Source of the DNA: Psoroptes ovis | Taxonomy: Eukaryota; Arthropoda; Arachnida; Sarcoptiformes; Psoroptidae | NCBI GenBank assembly: GCA_002943765.1 | Contig: PQWQ01000014.1 | Span: forward strand, 930,001 to 994,000 | Length of the DNA stretch: 64,000 nt | Direction of reading: 5' to 3' | Part shown: positions 11,301 through 23,917 of the stretch, in pieces | Layout of the letters: each line of letters starts with the position of its first letter | Numbering within the stretch: position 1 is the stretch's first letter | Program-made: the position numbers and the translations under genes | Notes under the pieces: model-generated | Database searches by the model: none | The model's input: the letters and a program-made list of their open reading frames with translations, nothing else | What the model was told of the DNA's origin: nothing

Positions 11301-14300
11301 AATCGATAAATGATGAATAAATAAAACGGAATGAAAAGAAGAAATATTAATTTGAGGAACACAATCCATATGCAATGAACAATACTAGTCGGATACATAT
11401 TTCGTGAGAAAAATGCAATATTTGTCCTGATAAAACAGTCAAATATATTAGATTGTACGTAAAGTTTTTGCCGGTTATTCATCGTAGAAAATCAATGTTT
11501 TTCAACTGGTAAATCGACAAAAACTTTTCGGACAACTTAATATCGAAAGAATTAGAATTACGAAGAATATTATTTCTTTATGAATATTGTGCGTCGTTGA
11601 AAAAAAAAAAACTTTATGAAAAACTTTGAATTAATGATAATAATGCGTATATTATATCCGATGAAAAAGTAAAAGAACAAAACCCAAAATATTAAAAAAA
11701 ACCGAATGGAAATAACCGAATTGAACCGAATCTAACTGGATTTTTTCTGTTTTTTTCGAATGCAGATTCTTCGTAGATAAATTCGGAGAACCATCGAAAC
11801 CATGTAAAACAGTAGTAGTGATGATAGTAAGTGCAGAGAACCCGGAAAAATTATTATTTCGATTATTATTATTGCTATTTCTTCGTATAAAATAATAACC
11901 GTATTTGCGAAATATATTTTTTTTCGTGCATCATCATCATACATACATCATTGATGTATTATTTATTTATTTTTTTTTTGCATTCAAAGCATACATCACA
12001 AGCCTACGCACACACACACACACCCTTTGAAATTCTAATTCTATATACGTTCTATCGTTATTTTCCATTTTGAATTCTTTCAATTTCAACACGAATATCA
12101 ATGAATTCATCGTTTCTTCATTTGAAATTGAAATGAAAATAAACAAAATAAAAGTATAATTTGTAATGATATGATATGAATGTTCAATGAACGGAATAAA
12201 ATTTCAAATAATAATAATTTTCTACTTTTTCGTTTCATTCATTTGATTAAATTAAAAAAATTTTTGTTTTAATAAATATAATTTAATAATAAATGATAAT
12301 TTTTCGATCATCTGGTCGATGCACTTTAAATATTTAATATTATTCTACATCGTTTTTTTTTTTAAATGTCATCGCAATTTAATTTCATAACATAGGAAAA
12401 CATTGAAATTCAATTTACAAAGTGAAATTGTGAAGCGATTGAGGAACAAACAAACAAACCAAAAAAAATGGCTTCAATTATTTCAAATGATATTTCTTTT
12501 ATGGACAAACAAAAAAAAAAAAAAAATCAATGATCTTTCAATTCATGAAACCTTCTATTCAATTCAATGTAGAAAGGAGAAAATTTAGACTAAAATTCAT
12601 AAGACAACTGAACATTGTAAGCATTTGTAAGTAGTAGTTTGTCAAAAGACCAAGGTCAATGCCTTTCGAATTGGCAGCGATGATGATGATGATGTTGATG
12701 GCGGTGGCGGTGGACAATGACTTAGATTGGGCACGCGCCTCATAAATCATCACATGAATCTATGAATTAAAATGGTTAAATAATGTTTCAAATTGAAAAT
12801 TGAACAAAGAAACAAATATTAATAATTATAATTTTATAAAAATAGATTAAAGATGAGATAGGTTCATCTATATATTTTCAGATCATGTGAGATTATAGAA
12901 AAATTTTTAAAAAAAAGATGAAACGATTGAAAAAATATTAAAAATCAATGACCTATACACCAGAGAAAATTCAAAGAAAATTGAAAAGATGATCAGATCA
13001 GATGATCATTAGGTCAATGATCTTGATCTTTTCTCATGTGATTTTAGATATTAGGCCCAGAATGCACTGAATCAAATTAAATCAAATTTAAATCAATCAA
13101 AAAATTGAAATTTCGATTGAATTTCAATTTTTTTTTCGAAGAAAATTATCTTTCATTTCTTTTGCTCGGGTTTTTACAATTTCTTCTCGGGGAAATAAAA
13201 GAGAAATGGTGCCAAAATGACTATTTAGATATATATTTTTATGGTTTAAACTTGAAAAAGATGAACCAAAAAAATCCGGTAAAAACCAGATAATAATGAT
13301 AATACTGAATCATAAACGATGATAATTATATTTGAATCGATTAAAGGGAAATTTTTTATTTGAAAAAATTGAAATCACATGAATCAAATGTTGTTATTAA
13401 TTCAATAATTATCATTTAATGATCAAATCTAACTGGAAATTACATTTTTTTTTTTTGACCAGAATTGTTTTATTTTTCTTATTGCTTTTGACCGACTTAT
13501 AATTGCTCGAGGTTTTTTCCAAAAAATTGGTAAAAAATGGCAGTCATAACTTAATCATTGGTATTTTCCAGTGCAAAATAACAGTCTTTGAATGAATGAA
13601 TGAATGAATGAATGCAATGAACGAAAAATAAATCAAGAAAAAACGAGTTTACCGCTATGAAATGCAAAGATTTTTGATTTTTCGATTTTTTTGCTTTGGA
13701 AAATCAAAAGGTATTTCCTTGCCATTCGTTCATGTTTTGAATAGATTTTCTTCGCTGACTTTTGTTCGAGAAAATTCAAATTTTTTTTCGAAAAAGAAAA
13801 AATGAAATATTGAGTTGTCCGAAAAGTTTTTGCCGATTATATCGTGGGGAATCGGGAGAAAATCGGCAAGAACTTATTGGACAGCTTAATAAAATGAAAT
13901 TTTCTTTCAAATCTTTTGAAAAAAACTAGTTTTTTCATCATATGATTTTTGCTTTATTCAAAATTCATTTTGAATACATTTTGAATGGATATTTGGATGC
14001 ATACTTGACTTGAATACACTTGGCCTAATTTTTTTTTTTTGCTGTAAATTTTGTTCAAAATTACTCCCGTATATTTTTCAGTTATATAATAATCGATTAG
14101 TTGATAATAATAAATTATCAACAATAAAAATGACAGCATAATTAATATAGACATATATCTTGCTATGAGAAGCATATCAATTTCTCTTATCAATAATGAT
14201 TGACTTATTCAATTGAATTTTTTTTTTTTTTTTTTTTTTTGAAAATTTTTGAATATGATTTTGGAAAAATGAAGCAATTCTTACTTACCTTGAATTGTTT

Positions 14301-16347
14301 ACGCCAACGATATTCATAGTTACATATTTCACAGCTCAATGGTTGAGATCGTGAATTTCGACGTTTCAATTTATCAAGCCATTTCTATTGTTTTGTTGAA
14401 TTCAATTTGTATAATTGATGATGATAATAATAATTTTTTCATCATGATGATGAAAATAAATTGTTTTAATGTGAGGTAAACAAACAAATCATTTAATTTT
14501 GATTGACTTACCATTAAACATCTGGCATGCATATAACGTATTGTACCACGACAATGACATGGTGATATTAATGGATTATTACTTTTTCCACGTTGATGAC
14601 AAAATTTACAAATCGGTGTATTGGCTGGATAATCTAATAATGATGAATCATTTGATAGCTGTGATACGGCACTATGTACAGAAATACATGATGAACCAAT
14701 TCTTATTGATTCATGTCCATCACGTGTATATCTATATGGATGTAAATATTGATAATTATGATCATTATTATTATTATTATTATTTTGAATATTGATATTA
14801 TTCGCGTTTGATGTGGATAATAATGGCTGGCCAGAATGATGACTATTATTATTTTGTGGCTGTTGCTGCTGCGGCAGCTGTTGTTGTTCATTAATATTTG
14901 ATGAGGTTGTTGATTCTGTTGATGATGATGATGATGATGATGAACTATTTGTAACATCGATCATATAAACACTATTATTTGTATCATTCACAGCACTACT
15001 AAATGACGATGATGTTACAGATGATCCAGATATCATCGATGATGTCCATGTTGATGTAGAACTTGATGGTACAGATGAATAACAATCATCACTGTGATTA
15101 TTATTATCATTATTTTGATTAGAATCGATTGAGCTATTGTTGTTATTATTGACATTCATACGAATTTTTGTCGATAAATAATCATTATTCATCGATGTAA
15201 GCATCATTTTAGATGATAATCTCGAATGATGATGATGATTACAATTATTTAATTTAACAATATTTATATAATTTGATTTCGTTAATTGTCTTGATTCAGA
15301 TAAATCATCATCATCATCATCATCATAATCATAATCATCGTCATCATCCACATCATCATCGACGTTTTCATAATCCTTATTATTGTTATATTTCTTATTA
15401 TTATTTTCATTATTATAATAATGATTAAAATTTTCACTATTAAAGTGATAATTTTTATTTTTTTTAATTATCATTGAATTATTTTTTTCACAATGTTGTT
15501 TTTGTTGTTGTTGCTCTCGATAGTAATGATGATTATGATTAGTATTTTTACGTTGACCAGGTGAAAATGAAGATGATATTTCATCATTGACATTAACATT
15601 ATTATGGTTATGGTTATTGATTTTAACAATATCATTGATAATATTGTTACGGTAACTATCATTGATTATGCTACCACTTTTATTTGTAACATTCAAGAAA
15701 TTTACACCATAACCGCTATCATCATTTGAAGAAATATCTTTATAAGAAAGATATTCTTCAGAATATGTTGATGATGGTTCATCATTTCGTCGATGGCGAT
15801 TTGGTTGTGGAGCTTGTTGTTGTCGTCTCTCAATCAAATGAACTTGTTCTTCTTCTTTTTCTTCTTGCTGACCACCATCACCATCATCATCATCATCATC
15901 GACAACAGTATTCTCTATTTTTTGGTGATGTTTCATTTTATTGGGTCGATGATTGTTGTTCGGCTGCCGCTGCTGTTGGCCAACATTATTATCAATGGAT
16001 GATGTTGATGATGATGTCGATGATGAAGAAGCCATTACTGTTGATATCGTTAATGATGGTGATACAATAACGGCATTCGAATTACTATCACCATCATCAT
16101 CCAAAGCATTTTTAACATTATTTTTATTGTCATTATTTTCCATCACCACCGCCTTTTTCTTCATCATCATCATCATCATCATTGATAATGGGAACAACAT
16201 TGTCGATTGTTGTTGTTGTTGTTGCTGTTGTTGTGGCTGTTCAGCTGTTGTTTCTGTTTTTGTATTTATTATTTCTTTCAAATCTCTACATTGATTTTCC
16301 GTATTAAATGCGAAATTATTGTCGTTATTTTGTTTAAAATTTTTCAT
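6311..16347 (-). CDS. Membrane-associated RING-CH (MARCH-type) E3 ubiquitin ligase
   Basis: Three minus-strand exons, 16347-14512, 14384-14289 and 8068-6311, all phase 0, give 1229 residues. About 575 N-terminal residues are disordered, with poly-Q, acidic, Ser and Asn runs. The RING-CH finger is complete and split by the first intron: C580-x2-C583, C597-x-C599, H607-x2-C610 in exon 1, then W614 and C630-x2-C633 in exon 2. Exon 3 gives TM1 (about 661-683), a loop of about 300 low-complexity residues, TM2 (about 983-1005), a conserved-looking segment after TM2, and a disordered Thr/Asn tail. RING-CH, two TMs and the post-TM2 segment fit the MARCH1/8 type, which ubiquitinates membrane proteins in endosomes and at the cell surface. 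The long inter-TM loop is unusual. The start is the first in-frame Met; upstream exons are possible. Confidence 0.85.
8321..8376. repeat. (GAT)n microsatellite
   Basis: About 18 perfect GAT/ATG triplets inside the large RING-CH gene intron. Shorter runs of the same triplet recur through the window, in both coding (poly-D) and non-coding DNA. Confidence 0.95.
8990..9097 (+). mobile_element. Possible tRNA-derived retroposon with A27 tail
   Basis: The segment starts with GTAGTAAGGCACTTGAC, resembling a tRNA D-arm/A-box. A possible anticodon loop follows, CTTGTAG, with UGU in the anticodon position (Thr-like). It ends in 27 consecutive A residues at 9071-9097. There is no clear B-box, and no target-site duplication could be defined, so the call is tentative. 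Confidence 0.3.
9911..9989. mobile_element. Mariner-type hairpin MITE, copy 1 (subfamily A)
   Basis: Ends AGGTTGTCCGGAAAGTT and the inverted match CGGACAACCTAA, flanked by TA. The interior contains the subfamily A signature CTCTATTCGATTAAGCG. It lies in the RING-CH gene intron. Confidence 0.8.
10641..10720. mobile_element. Mariner-type hairpin MITE, copy 2 (subfamily A)
   Basis: Left end AGGTTGTCCGAAAAGTTC. The right end is decayed (CTTTTCGGGGAGCCTAA). The interior aligns with copies 1 and 11. Confidence 0.78.
10855..10934. mobile_element. Mariner-type hairpin MITE, copy 3 (subfamily B)
   Basis: 80 bp with ends GGTTGTCCGGAAAGTTC and AACTTTCCGGACAACCTAA. The interior TTTTCTACGATATAA is the subfamily B signature. 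Confidence 0.82.
11159..11232. mobile_element. Mariner-type hairpin MITE, copy 4 (subfamily C)
   Basis: Left end TTGGTTGTCCGAAAAGTTTT and right arm AAAAACTTTTCGGACAA. The outer right terminus has been lost into A-rich sequence. The interior matches copy 9. Confidence 0.7.
11448..11540. mobile_element. Mariner-type hairpin MITE, copy 5 (B/C chimera)
   Basis: 93 bp, longer than the rest. Ends TTAGATTGTACGTAAAGTTT and ACTTTTCGGACAACTTAA. The left interior has the subfamily B motif CGTAGAAAATCA, and the right interior is the inverse of the subfamily C left arm. Confidence 0.75.
13810..13889. mobile_element. Mariner-type hairpin MITE, copy 6 (subfamily B, inverted)
   Basis: 80 bp with ends TTGAGTTGTCCGAAAAGTTT and ACTTATTGGACAGCTTAA. 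The interior GATTATATCGTGG is the subfamily B signature in the opposite orientation to copy 3. Confidence 0.8.
14218..14240. repeat. Homopolymer T tract
   Basis: 23 consecutive T on the plus strand, about 50 bp inside the donor end of the 6.2 kb intron. On the transcribed strand it is an A tract. Confidence 0.9.
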
Positions 16348-18346
16348 TTTTCGAATTCAACAACGAACAACAATCGACAATAATAATAATAATAATAAAG
16401 ATACAATCTATATTCGAGGTAGTAATGATGATGATGCTGATGATGCTGTTGATTTTAATGATATTAATGGCGATGGTGGTGGTGGTAATAGTTTTTCGTT
16501 GATATTTAATAAAATTCAAAGAGAGAGACAGAGGCACAAACTTGTTGCTTGCTTGTTCCGTTATTATTATTCTCTTTGATATTTATTTTATTTGATAAAA
16601 TTTCAAATTTCTCTTCAAAGATATATTTCTATTTTTCTCGAATCAAAAGATTTTTCAAAATGATTGACTAGATGATTTGAAAATGATAATTTTATTTCGC
16701 AAACAAACAAAAAAATCGTGTGTGCCCGAAGAGTTATTTCATTTCATTTAAATTTTAAAATTTCATATTCATATTTCCCGGTTCATTTATGATTATTTTC
16801 AAAATTATAATTCTTTTTTTTTAGGTTCGATCAAATGGTCATTTCATTATTGTCAAACTGGTGAATTTGAATTGAAAAACTGATTGGAAATTTGAATTTT
16901 TACATTATTTTTTTCGGATAAATTATTTATTCATGACTATTGTCATCGGTGATGAACAGAATTTCATTTTGTTTGTTTGGTTGATTTTTAGATGATTTTT
17001 AATGGGAAAAAATGAACGCAGACACACACACAAAAGGTTGATTTATCTTGTCATTCATTCATTCATTCATTGATGATTGACCTCAATTTTGATTATATGA
17101 ATTTATAAAATTCAAAATTTGATTGTTCATTATTTGCTGCTGATCAAATTGATCATATGACCTGATGAACTTTTTTTTTCTTACTGATTCAATTGATGAA
17201 TGGTCGAAATAAATAATGGATTTTTTACTTTATATGATGATGATGAATTTGGATTTTGGATGGATGAAAAATATTGAAATATGAAATTTGACATTTTAAT
17301 TCATTTTTCGTGGATAATTTTCGTTGAACACAAAACAGAAAATTTCAAATAAATGTAAAAATCAAATAAATGTATGATGATTATGTATTTTGATATTACA
17401 GCGAGAAAAAAAAACCTTTGACGAATCGTATAAAGATAATGATAATCGTTTTCTTTTTAAATAATTTTTTCCCCTGATCAAAATCGATAAAGGTTTTTTA
17501 AAAGGTTTTTTTTTCGTTGATATTCTTTGTTTACCCTTTATCAATTGGCTATTTATTTATTTTCATTTATTTATCAATCATTCATTGATAAATGAATCGG
17601 TGGTGGTGGTTGGACATTCAAAACAGAAAACGAAACAGACAAAAAATAAACATATGAAAAATGACGTTTAAATTTTGTTGAAAATTAATCAAAAAACAAA
17701 CGAGTATTATAACAAATGAACAATACTTGTTCATTCATTTATTCATTTATTTATTTAATTTTTGGTTGATTGAATAATATTCACAAATGGTTCGTACACA
17801 CAGCAGCAGCAGCAGCAGCAAGGAAGAAATGAATTTGTAAATTCTCACAAACCATTTCTCACAGATGATTCAAACGATGATTTGGGATATGATTCAAATA
17901 TAAACACATTCTTCAAGATTATTAATGAATATTCTTCAATCATTTTTCTTCTTTCAATGAACACATTCATTGTTTCAATTCAATATTCAATTTTGAATTG
18001 AAATCTAAGGGAAACAATGAAAACAATTTTCATGTATTCATTGAGAAAAAACCATCAAATACAACAAAATTTAAATCATATATCACATGTAAACAATCAA
18101 TAATAATGCTGCTTCCAGTCTTTTGCAATCAAATAATGTAAATGGTTAGTTATTTGAATGAATTGTTTTATTGAAATGAAATAAAATCAAATGAATTGTT
18201 TGTTTATTGTATTCTGTTTCGTTGCTGTTCGTTGTTGTTTGCTGTTGTTTGGTTGTTTTAATATTTTGACAATAATAAAAACATTAAAACTTATATTATA
18301 TTATATTAATATATAGTTTATGTAGCAATTTTTAAGCACAGAAATA

Positions 18347-18426
18347 TTAGGTTGTCCCATAAGTTCTTGTTGTTTTTTGAATGAAAAAAAATTTAAAAAA
18401 CGGCAAGAACTTATTGGACAACCCAA
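18347..18426. mobile_element. Mariner-type hairpin MITE, copy 7
   Basis: TA-flanked 80 bp element with ends TTAGGTTGTCCCATAAGTTC and AACTTATTGGACAACCCAA. The interior differs from subfamilies A-C, being an A-rich loop. Confidence 0.82.
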
Positions 18427-19482
18427 TATTATTGAAAGTTCAGGATGGATATATGTGAATTCATAAAGATTCTGTTTGTTTGTTCGTTGTTGTTGGTTGT
18501 TGATGGTTAATGTTGATGATCATTAATTTTAGTATTCAAAGATTTTTAGATACAAGCATATACCAGCTGCCACTACAAACATTTGTTTCGGTGCTTTTTT
18601 TTTTGTCGCCCATGAGCATTTTGAATCACGTATATTTTTTTCACAATATTCAAAATGATTATTGTTGTGTTTTCGCTTTGAATTGAATGCAGGATAATGA
18701 TGATAATAATAATGATGATGATGATGATCAATGTTGATGATGGATTCTTTCATTCATCAATTTTCAATTCAAATTTCAATTCAAATCATCAATGATTTGA
18801 ATTGGAAAATTGAAATTCATAATTGAATGATGATTGAATTGAATGTGTTTTGTATGCATAATTGATTCAATGTTTGTATAGAATTATTGCTTGGTTTATC
18901 AATGAATTTCGCTGGTTATTTTTGTTGTTGTTGTTGTTGTTGGTGGACAGAAAATAAAGCCAGTAATCATATTTTGTATGTATAATGACGTAGTTTTGAT
19001 GCTGTTTATTGTTTTTATTGCTTTACGAATAATAATAATAAATGAAAATATATTCATTAATAAATATGATTGAAAACATATAAACACAAATGAATGTTTG
19101 TATGTGTGTGTGTGTGTGTTTGCATGCATGCATATGTTCCAAAACAATATTTGATCACCTGAGAGTGGTTAGCCTTGCTGTTGTTGTTCATTTGTATGTT
19201 CGTAACTAATTCATTACGTTTTGAAAATTAGTTTTTTTACAAATATATACATTTTTAGTAATCGATTTCGTTTGAATAGAAATAAAGAAGAAAAATAGAA
19301 GAATACCCTTTTAGTTTGTCGAGAATACACATAACATGAAGTGAATGAAATTGAATGAAGAAAAAAAATTGAATTGAAATAAAAAACTTGATCAATAGAA
19401 AATTTAAGGAAAATTGATTTCACTTTATTTTCCAATATAAGAAACAAACGAGTTGAAAAAAACAGGTTTTATAAAATTCATT

Positions 19483-19680
19483 ACAATATATTTTCAATGG
19501 AAGATAATGTATTTTCTATGGGAATACGTCATTTGTAATGCATTTTCAATGAGATTACGTTCTCCGGCAATTTTCAATGAGAAAGCATTTTAATGCATTT
19601 TCAATAGGATTTGATGTATTTTTTATCGAGCTTAATGTATTTTCAATGGGTTAATGTATTTTCAATGAGAGCTTGTATAT
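19483..19680. repeat. Degenerate short direct repeats around an ATTTTCAATG core
   Basis: About eight imperfect copies of a 20-40 bp unit with the core AATGTATTTTCAATGGG or AATGCATTTTCAATGAG over 200 bp. Unlike the 3891-5796 array, the copies are poorly conserved and unevenly spaced. Confidence 0.65.
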
Positions 19681-20198
19681 TATAAAACAACCTGTATGAC
19701 ATGAAATCAAAGTTATTTTGAATTTTTTGTTTTATGATTTGAATTTAAATTTAAAATTATCAATAGAGAGCATGAAAAATTTTTTAAAATTAAAATAAAA
19801 AAACATTCGATTTTAATTCATTTTAATTAATTCATTTTAAATTAATACAAAAATAAATTTCTCATTTTTTTTCCGTATTTACAAAATTACAAAACTACAA
19901 TATTATTTTCAAAAATGAAAATTACACACATAAACATTTAAAATTTTTGTATTTCGATGCCGTATGTCTTTAGCTTTAGACACGAATCAATCGTTTCATT
20001 TTTTTTCTGCCATTGCATTTCTGTTATATCACACACACACATTCACAAATTGCATTAATACACAAAGCATAGATCAAATAATCACAGATTTAAAATTTGA
20101 TTTAAAATAATTTAAAATTATCATAATTTTTTCTCTGTATTTTTTTGACTAGACATTAATATTATTCATAAAAATCAAAATGAACAAATTTTAAAATA

Positions 20199-20278
20199 TT
20201 AGGTTGTCCGGAAAGTTCTTGCCGATTTTCCAATCATTTTCTACGATATAATCGACAAAAACATTCCGGACAACCTAA
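20199..20278. mobile_element. Mariner-type hairpin MITE, copy 8 (subfamily B)
   Basis: 80 bp with ends TTAGGTTGTCCGGAAAGTTC and ACATTCCGGACAACCTAA. The interior is nearly identical to copy 3. It lies about 260 bp beyond the stop of the SLC34 gene. Confidence 0.85.
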
Positions 20279-20414
20279 TTATAACAAACAAAATAAAATA
20301 TTACACAAAATATTAGACGTTAACAATTGATTAAATAATAATTTAAATGACAAAAATGATACAAATTAATGGTGGGACTTTGAAATTTTTTTTTTAAACA
20401 TTTTATATTTGAAA

Positions 20415-20420
20415 TTTATT
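20415..20420 (-). terminator. Candidate poly(A) signal of the SLC34 gene
   Basis: TTTATT on the plus strand reads AATAAA on the gene strand, about 118 bp after the stop codon. If used, the 3' UTR would contain the retroposon-like segment at 20457-20510. Confidence 0.4.
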
Positions 20421-20456
20421 CAATTTTTCTCATAAACTTTATATCACAAATAATGA

Positions 20457-20510
20457 GACCACCCTTGTGATCACGTAACAAGGGTCAATCTTGCTTGTTT
20501 TTCATCATCT
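20457..20510 (+). mobile_element. Retroposon-like fragment sharing sequence with 41238-41338
   Basis: Contains the stem-loop CCCTTGT-GATCACGTA-ACAAGGG followed by CTTGCTTGTTTTTCATCATC. The same order of motifs, in inverse orientation, forms the element at 41238-41338. Confidence 0.45.
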
Positions 20511-20537
20511 TCACAAATAATCAAAATCCATGATTTT

Positions 20538-23500
20538 TCAAATAATTTCTGTTTCATTTGTATGATCATTTAATGGTTGTGATGTTGCTATCGATGATGA
20601 TGATGATGACGATGATGTCGATGATGACGATATTGATTCTATTGCTGATAATGATGGTTTTTTTATCGTTTCTAATCGTATATTTGTATTTGATTCTTCA
20701 TTATTCTCCACTTTTGTTGATGATGATGATGATTGTTGCTTTTGTTGTTGTTGTCGCTGTTGTGATGATATAAATTCATTATAATTCTCATTCGATATGA
20801 ATGGTAAATTTTTATAACGATTTTGCCCGTGATAACGATGTAATTGTGATCCAATATGTACTGTATGTGAATTGAATAGCGACCAATTTGTTGATCTTGT
20901 CCGTGTTTGACCATCATTATTATCATTATCATCGTCGTTTGGTGTCGATAATTGATGATGATACCAACCATGACTATTGAATCTTCTTCGTTGTTGATTT
21001 TGATTATGATGATTTGTTGTATTCATTTGATTAGTTAATTTTGATATTACTTTTTTAATTGTTTCTGGTACACTATGTTGTTGATAATAATAAGGATCAT
21101 TTCTATAATGATTACGATAATGATGACGATGTTTTCTTTGTTCCAATGCGATGAGATTTTCATTCAAATTCTGTTCACTATTCGAACGATACATTGAACC
21201 TAATATATTTAGACGAGAATTTTGTGTATCGGTATGATGTCCCAATAATTTATTAGCATCATCACAACGTTCAAAACGCATATGTTGTAATTGTCCACTT
21301 GTAGCGAAACAATTCATACAACCAAAACGTTCACTTAAACGCATAATCAAATTATCCAAAGGATCCAAAGATCGTAGATATAATGGTAAGAAATGCCAAT
21401 TTCTAATCCATAATGGTAACCAATGTGCATGATAATGTTGCAATAGATTGATTATGATGATCAATATTATCAAAATAATGATTGGTATCAATATCGATAA
21501 CATTATGGTAATGCCCAACGTTGAAAGCGAGAAAATTATCAATGGTAACAGGAAAAACATGATTAATAAATAAAATATTGAAAACCATCGATATTTTGCC
21601 GTTAAATAGCCCAACATTTTTGCCATTGGTATTGGAAGTCGCATAAATGGTATTGGATAAAATATTAAAATGCCAGTTATGTTGAAAAATAGATGGCACA
21701 ATGCTATTTGCATTGTATCATGCAGACGATTACGTTCAGATGCTAATGCAGCTAAAATACCGGTAGTGGTCGTACCGATATTTGCGCCTAATGTTAATGG
21801 ATATATTCGTTCAATTGTTATGATACCAATACCAGCTAATGGTGTCAATGCAGAAGTGAATATCGATGATGATTGCACTAAAATTGTCAAAATACAACCA
21901 ACCAATATTGATGTATAGTCAGCAATCAATGAATATGGAAACGTATATTGTCGATTCATTGTACGTTTGATTAATTTTGCAATTTGACCACTAGTCAAAA
22001 AGAAGAAAATTTGAAAATTATCTTTCAATTTTTTCCGCAAATTAAAACCTTACGTTAGCATTGAATTTAAAACTTTAACCAATGACATTAAACAAAGGCA
22101 CAATATCAATATGGAAAGACTTAATAATATCAAACCAGTTGGTGTATCAGCAAAACCTAACCAGCCAAATAATGAGCCTGTAAAAATAATTATAATCCAA
22201 ATAATCAATGAATCTCAGAAATATTATTCATAAAATTACATTTACGATGACACGGTATATTGTTATCACTGCAACAACGTATCAAAAGATGTCGATTTGG
22301 ATCCAATGATAGCGTTTGATTACCATATGCCATTTCTTCTAGCAATTCTTTGTCGATCTGTATTCAATTTGTCGATATTAATTATTTAATAAAAGATATA
22401 CGCGAAATTTGATACAAACCTGAATAATTCGATTCGTTAATGGCTTGGTTAAATGATTTAAAAATTGTTGTTCATTTTGATGATGATCATTCAATGATTG
22501 TTTGTCATTATCATTATTAACAGTTGAAAATTTATCGACAAAATATGTAGTAACATGTTCAAGATAATGTGTTGTCATTTCTAATGGTAACAATACAATC
22601 ACTGTCAGCCAATTAAACATATCATGTACAGTTGCAGCAGCAAATGCTCGACCAAATTCTTCACGATCAGCCGATTGCATCAGCGAAACAATCGTATTCG
22701 TAACTGAAGTGCCAATATTTGCACCCATCATTATTGGTATCGCTTGTCTTACATGAATTACTTTTGGAAGAAAAGAATTAATTCATGATTGTGAATTTCA
22801 ATTTTTAAAAACAAAAAAAAATTACTTCTAGATGCAACCATTGTGACAGTGATCGATGTTGATGTTGATGATGATTGAACTAACACGGTGACCAGTACAC
22901 CAATCATTAGACCAACAATTGGATTCGATAATAATTGACTATTTTGAAAAAAATTTCCAATCACACGAGCTCCTAGCAAACGAAATGCTGTACTCAATAA
23001 TTCCAATGAACATATAAATGTATATAATGATAATATGATAGCCAAGAATTTTGCGATAATTTTCAGCAAATATAATAATTTGCCTTTGAAATTTAATTCT
23101 GGTCGAAAGAAAAAAATTATCAAGAAAAAACAATCAATATTTTGACGGGTAAACAAATGAACGAATGAATTAAATTATTTTTACAATTACCATTCCATTT
23201 TGGTGTATTTGAATGCGATAATTGTGGTATATGATATTGTTGTTCTTGTGAATCTGGTGTATCACACATTGATCTCAAATCGATTGGTGTTGCGGTCGAT
23301 TGTGTTGCTGTTGATTGATCATTTTCATTGAATAAACTTTTTCTTGGTTGTCCAAAAGGATCATTTATATAATTATCATAATTATCTAATTCATCTGATG
23401 GTGGTTCATCGATTGTGTTGATCAGTACACCATGTGTCGGTGTATTTGGCGGTGTTAATGCAATATGAAATTCCTAGATAAATTCATATTGAACAATAAA

Positions 23501-23917
23501 AATTTATCATCAAATATTTGTTTAATTTTCTAAAATAAAAAATACCTCATTATTCAATGATGATGATGGTGATTCAGCAGCATTAGCTGCCATTAATGGC
23601 GTTAATGTTGTAGTTGGCGCTGTTTTAAATATCGCTACTGGTACACCATTATTGTAATTATTATTATTTTTAATAAAATTAACATTTCCATTTCCATTGC
23701 CACCAATGCTTCCATTGTGGTTCTCACTGGTGTTATTATTATTATTATTATTATTATTGGTAATTCGATTAAAATTCAATAAAAAATCATCATTAAAACT
23801 ATTATTTTGATCATGTTCATTTCGATTGTTATTATTAACATTGTTTTCATTATCATTTGATTGATTATAATGTTTAAAAAATATATTTGAATTTGGTATT
23901 GTTGAATATACAGACAT
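20538..23917 (-). CDS. Sodium-dependent phosphate cotransporter, SLC34 (NaPi-II) family
   Basis: Seven minus-strand exons, 23917-23546, 23473-23191, 23098-22826, 22760-22420, 22357-22246, 22177-22054 and 21990-20538, join in frame to 985 residues. An Asn-rich cytosolic N-terminus of about 220 residues precedes the transporter core. The core shows the two inverted-repeat halves of NaPi-II: VLVTVLVQSSSTSTS and IPIMMGANIGTSVTNT in the first, VQSSSIFTSALTPLAG and TLGANIGTTTTG in the second. Between them is a cysteine-bearing loop (RCCSDNNIPCHR). The last exon adds a His/Gln/Ser-rich tail of about 260 residues with no recognised domain. The family couples Na+ entry to phosphate uptake at the plasma membrane. 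The tails are longer than in vertebrate members. The start is the first Met of the most upstream exon I can support. Confidence 0.92.

Larger units (their letters stand above)
8069..14288 (-). other. 6.2 kb last intron of the RING-CH ligase gene
   Basis: Bounded by a donor reading GTAAGTAA (minus strand, at 14288) and an acceptor at 8069-8070. It contains a (GAT)n microsatellite, a poly(A)-tailed tRNA-like retrosequence and six mariner-type hairpins. Open frames in it are short and AT-driven, and I see no nested gene. Confidence 0.75.
16348..20537. other. Intergenic region between RING-CH ligase 5' end and SLC34 3' end
   Basis: 4.2 kb of AT-rich DNA holding two hairpin MITEs (18347-18426, 20199-20278), a short degenerate repeat (19483-19680), a retroposon-like segment (20457-20510) and CAG and GT microsatellites (17803-17820, about 19104-19120). 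The promoter of the minus-strand RING-CH gene should lie near 16350-16700, but no clear TATA box was found. Open frames here are short and biased by simple sequence. Confidence 0.6.

Noticed and set aside
12600..12753. GC-richer segment with a 64-codon minus-strand frame
   Set aside because: It looked like a possible small RNA or exon, but no splice-joined frame, tRNA fold or repeat partner could be established.
14499..16294. Several long plus-strand frames (e.g. 15726-16070, 15953-16294)
   Set aside because: They are antisense readings of CAG, GAT and AAT repeats that encode the poly-Q, poly-D and poly-N tracts of the RING-CH protein.
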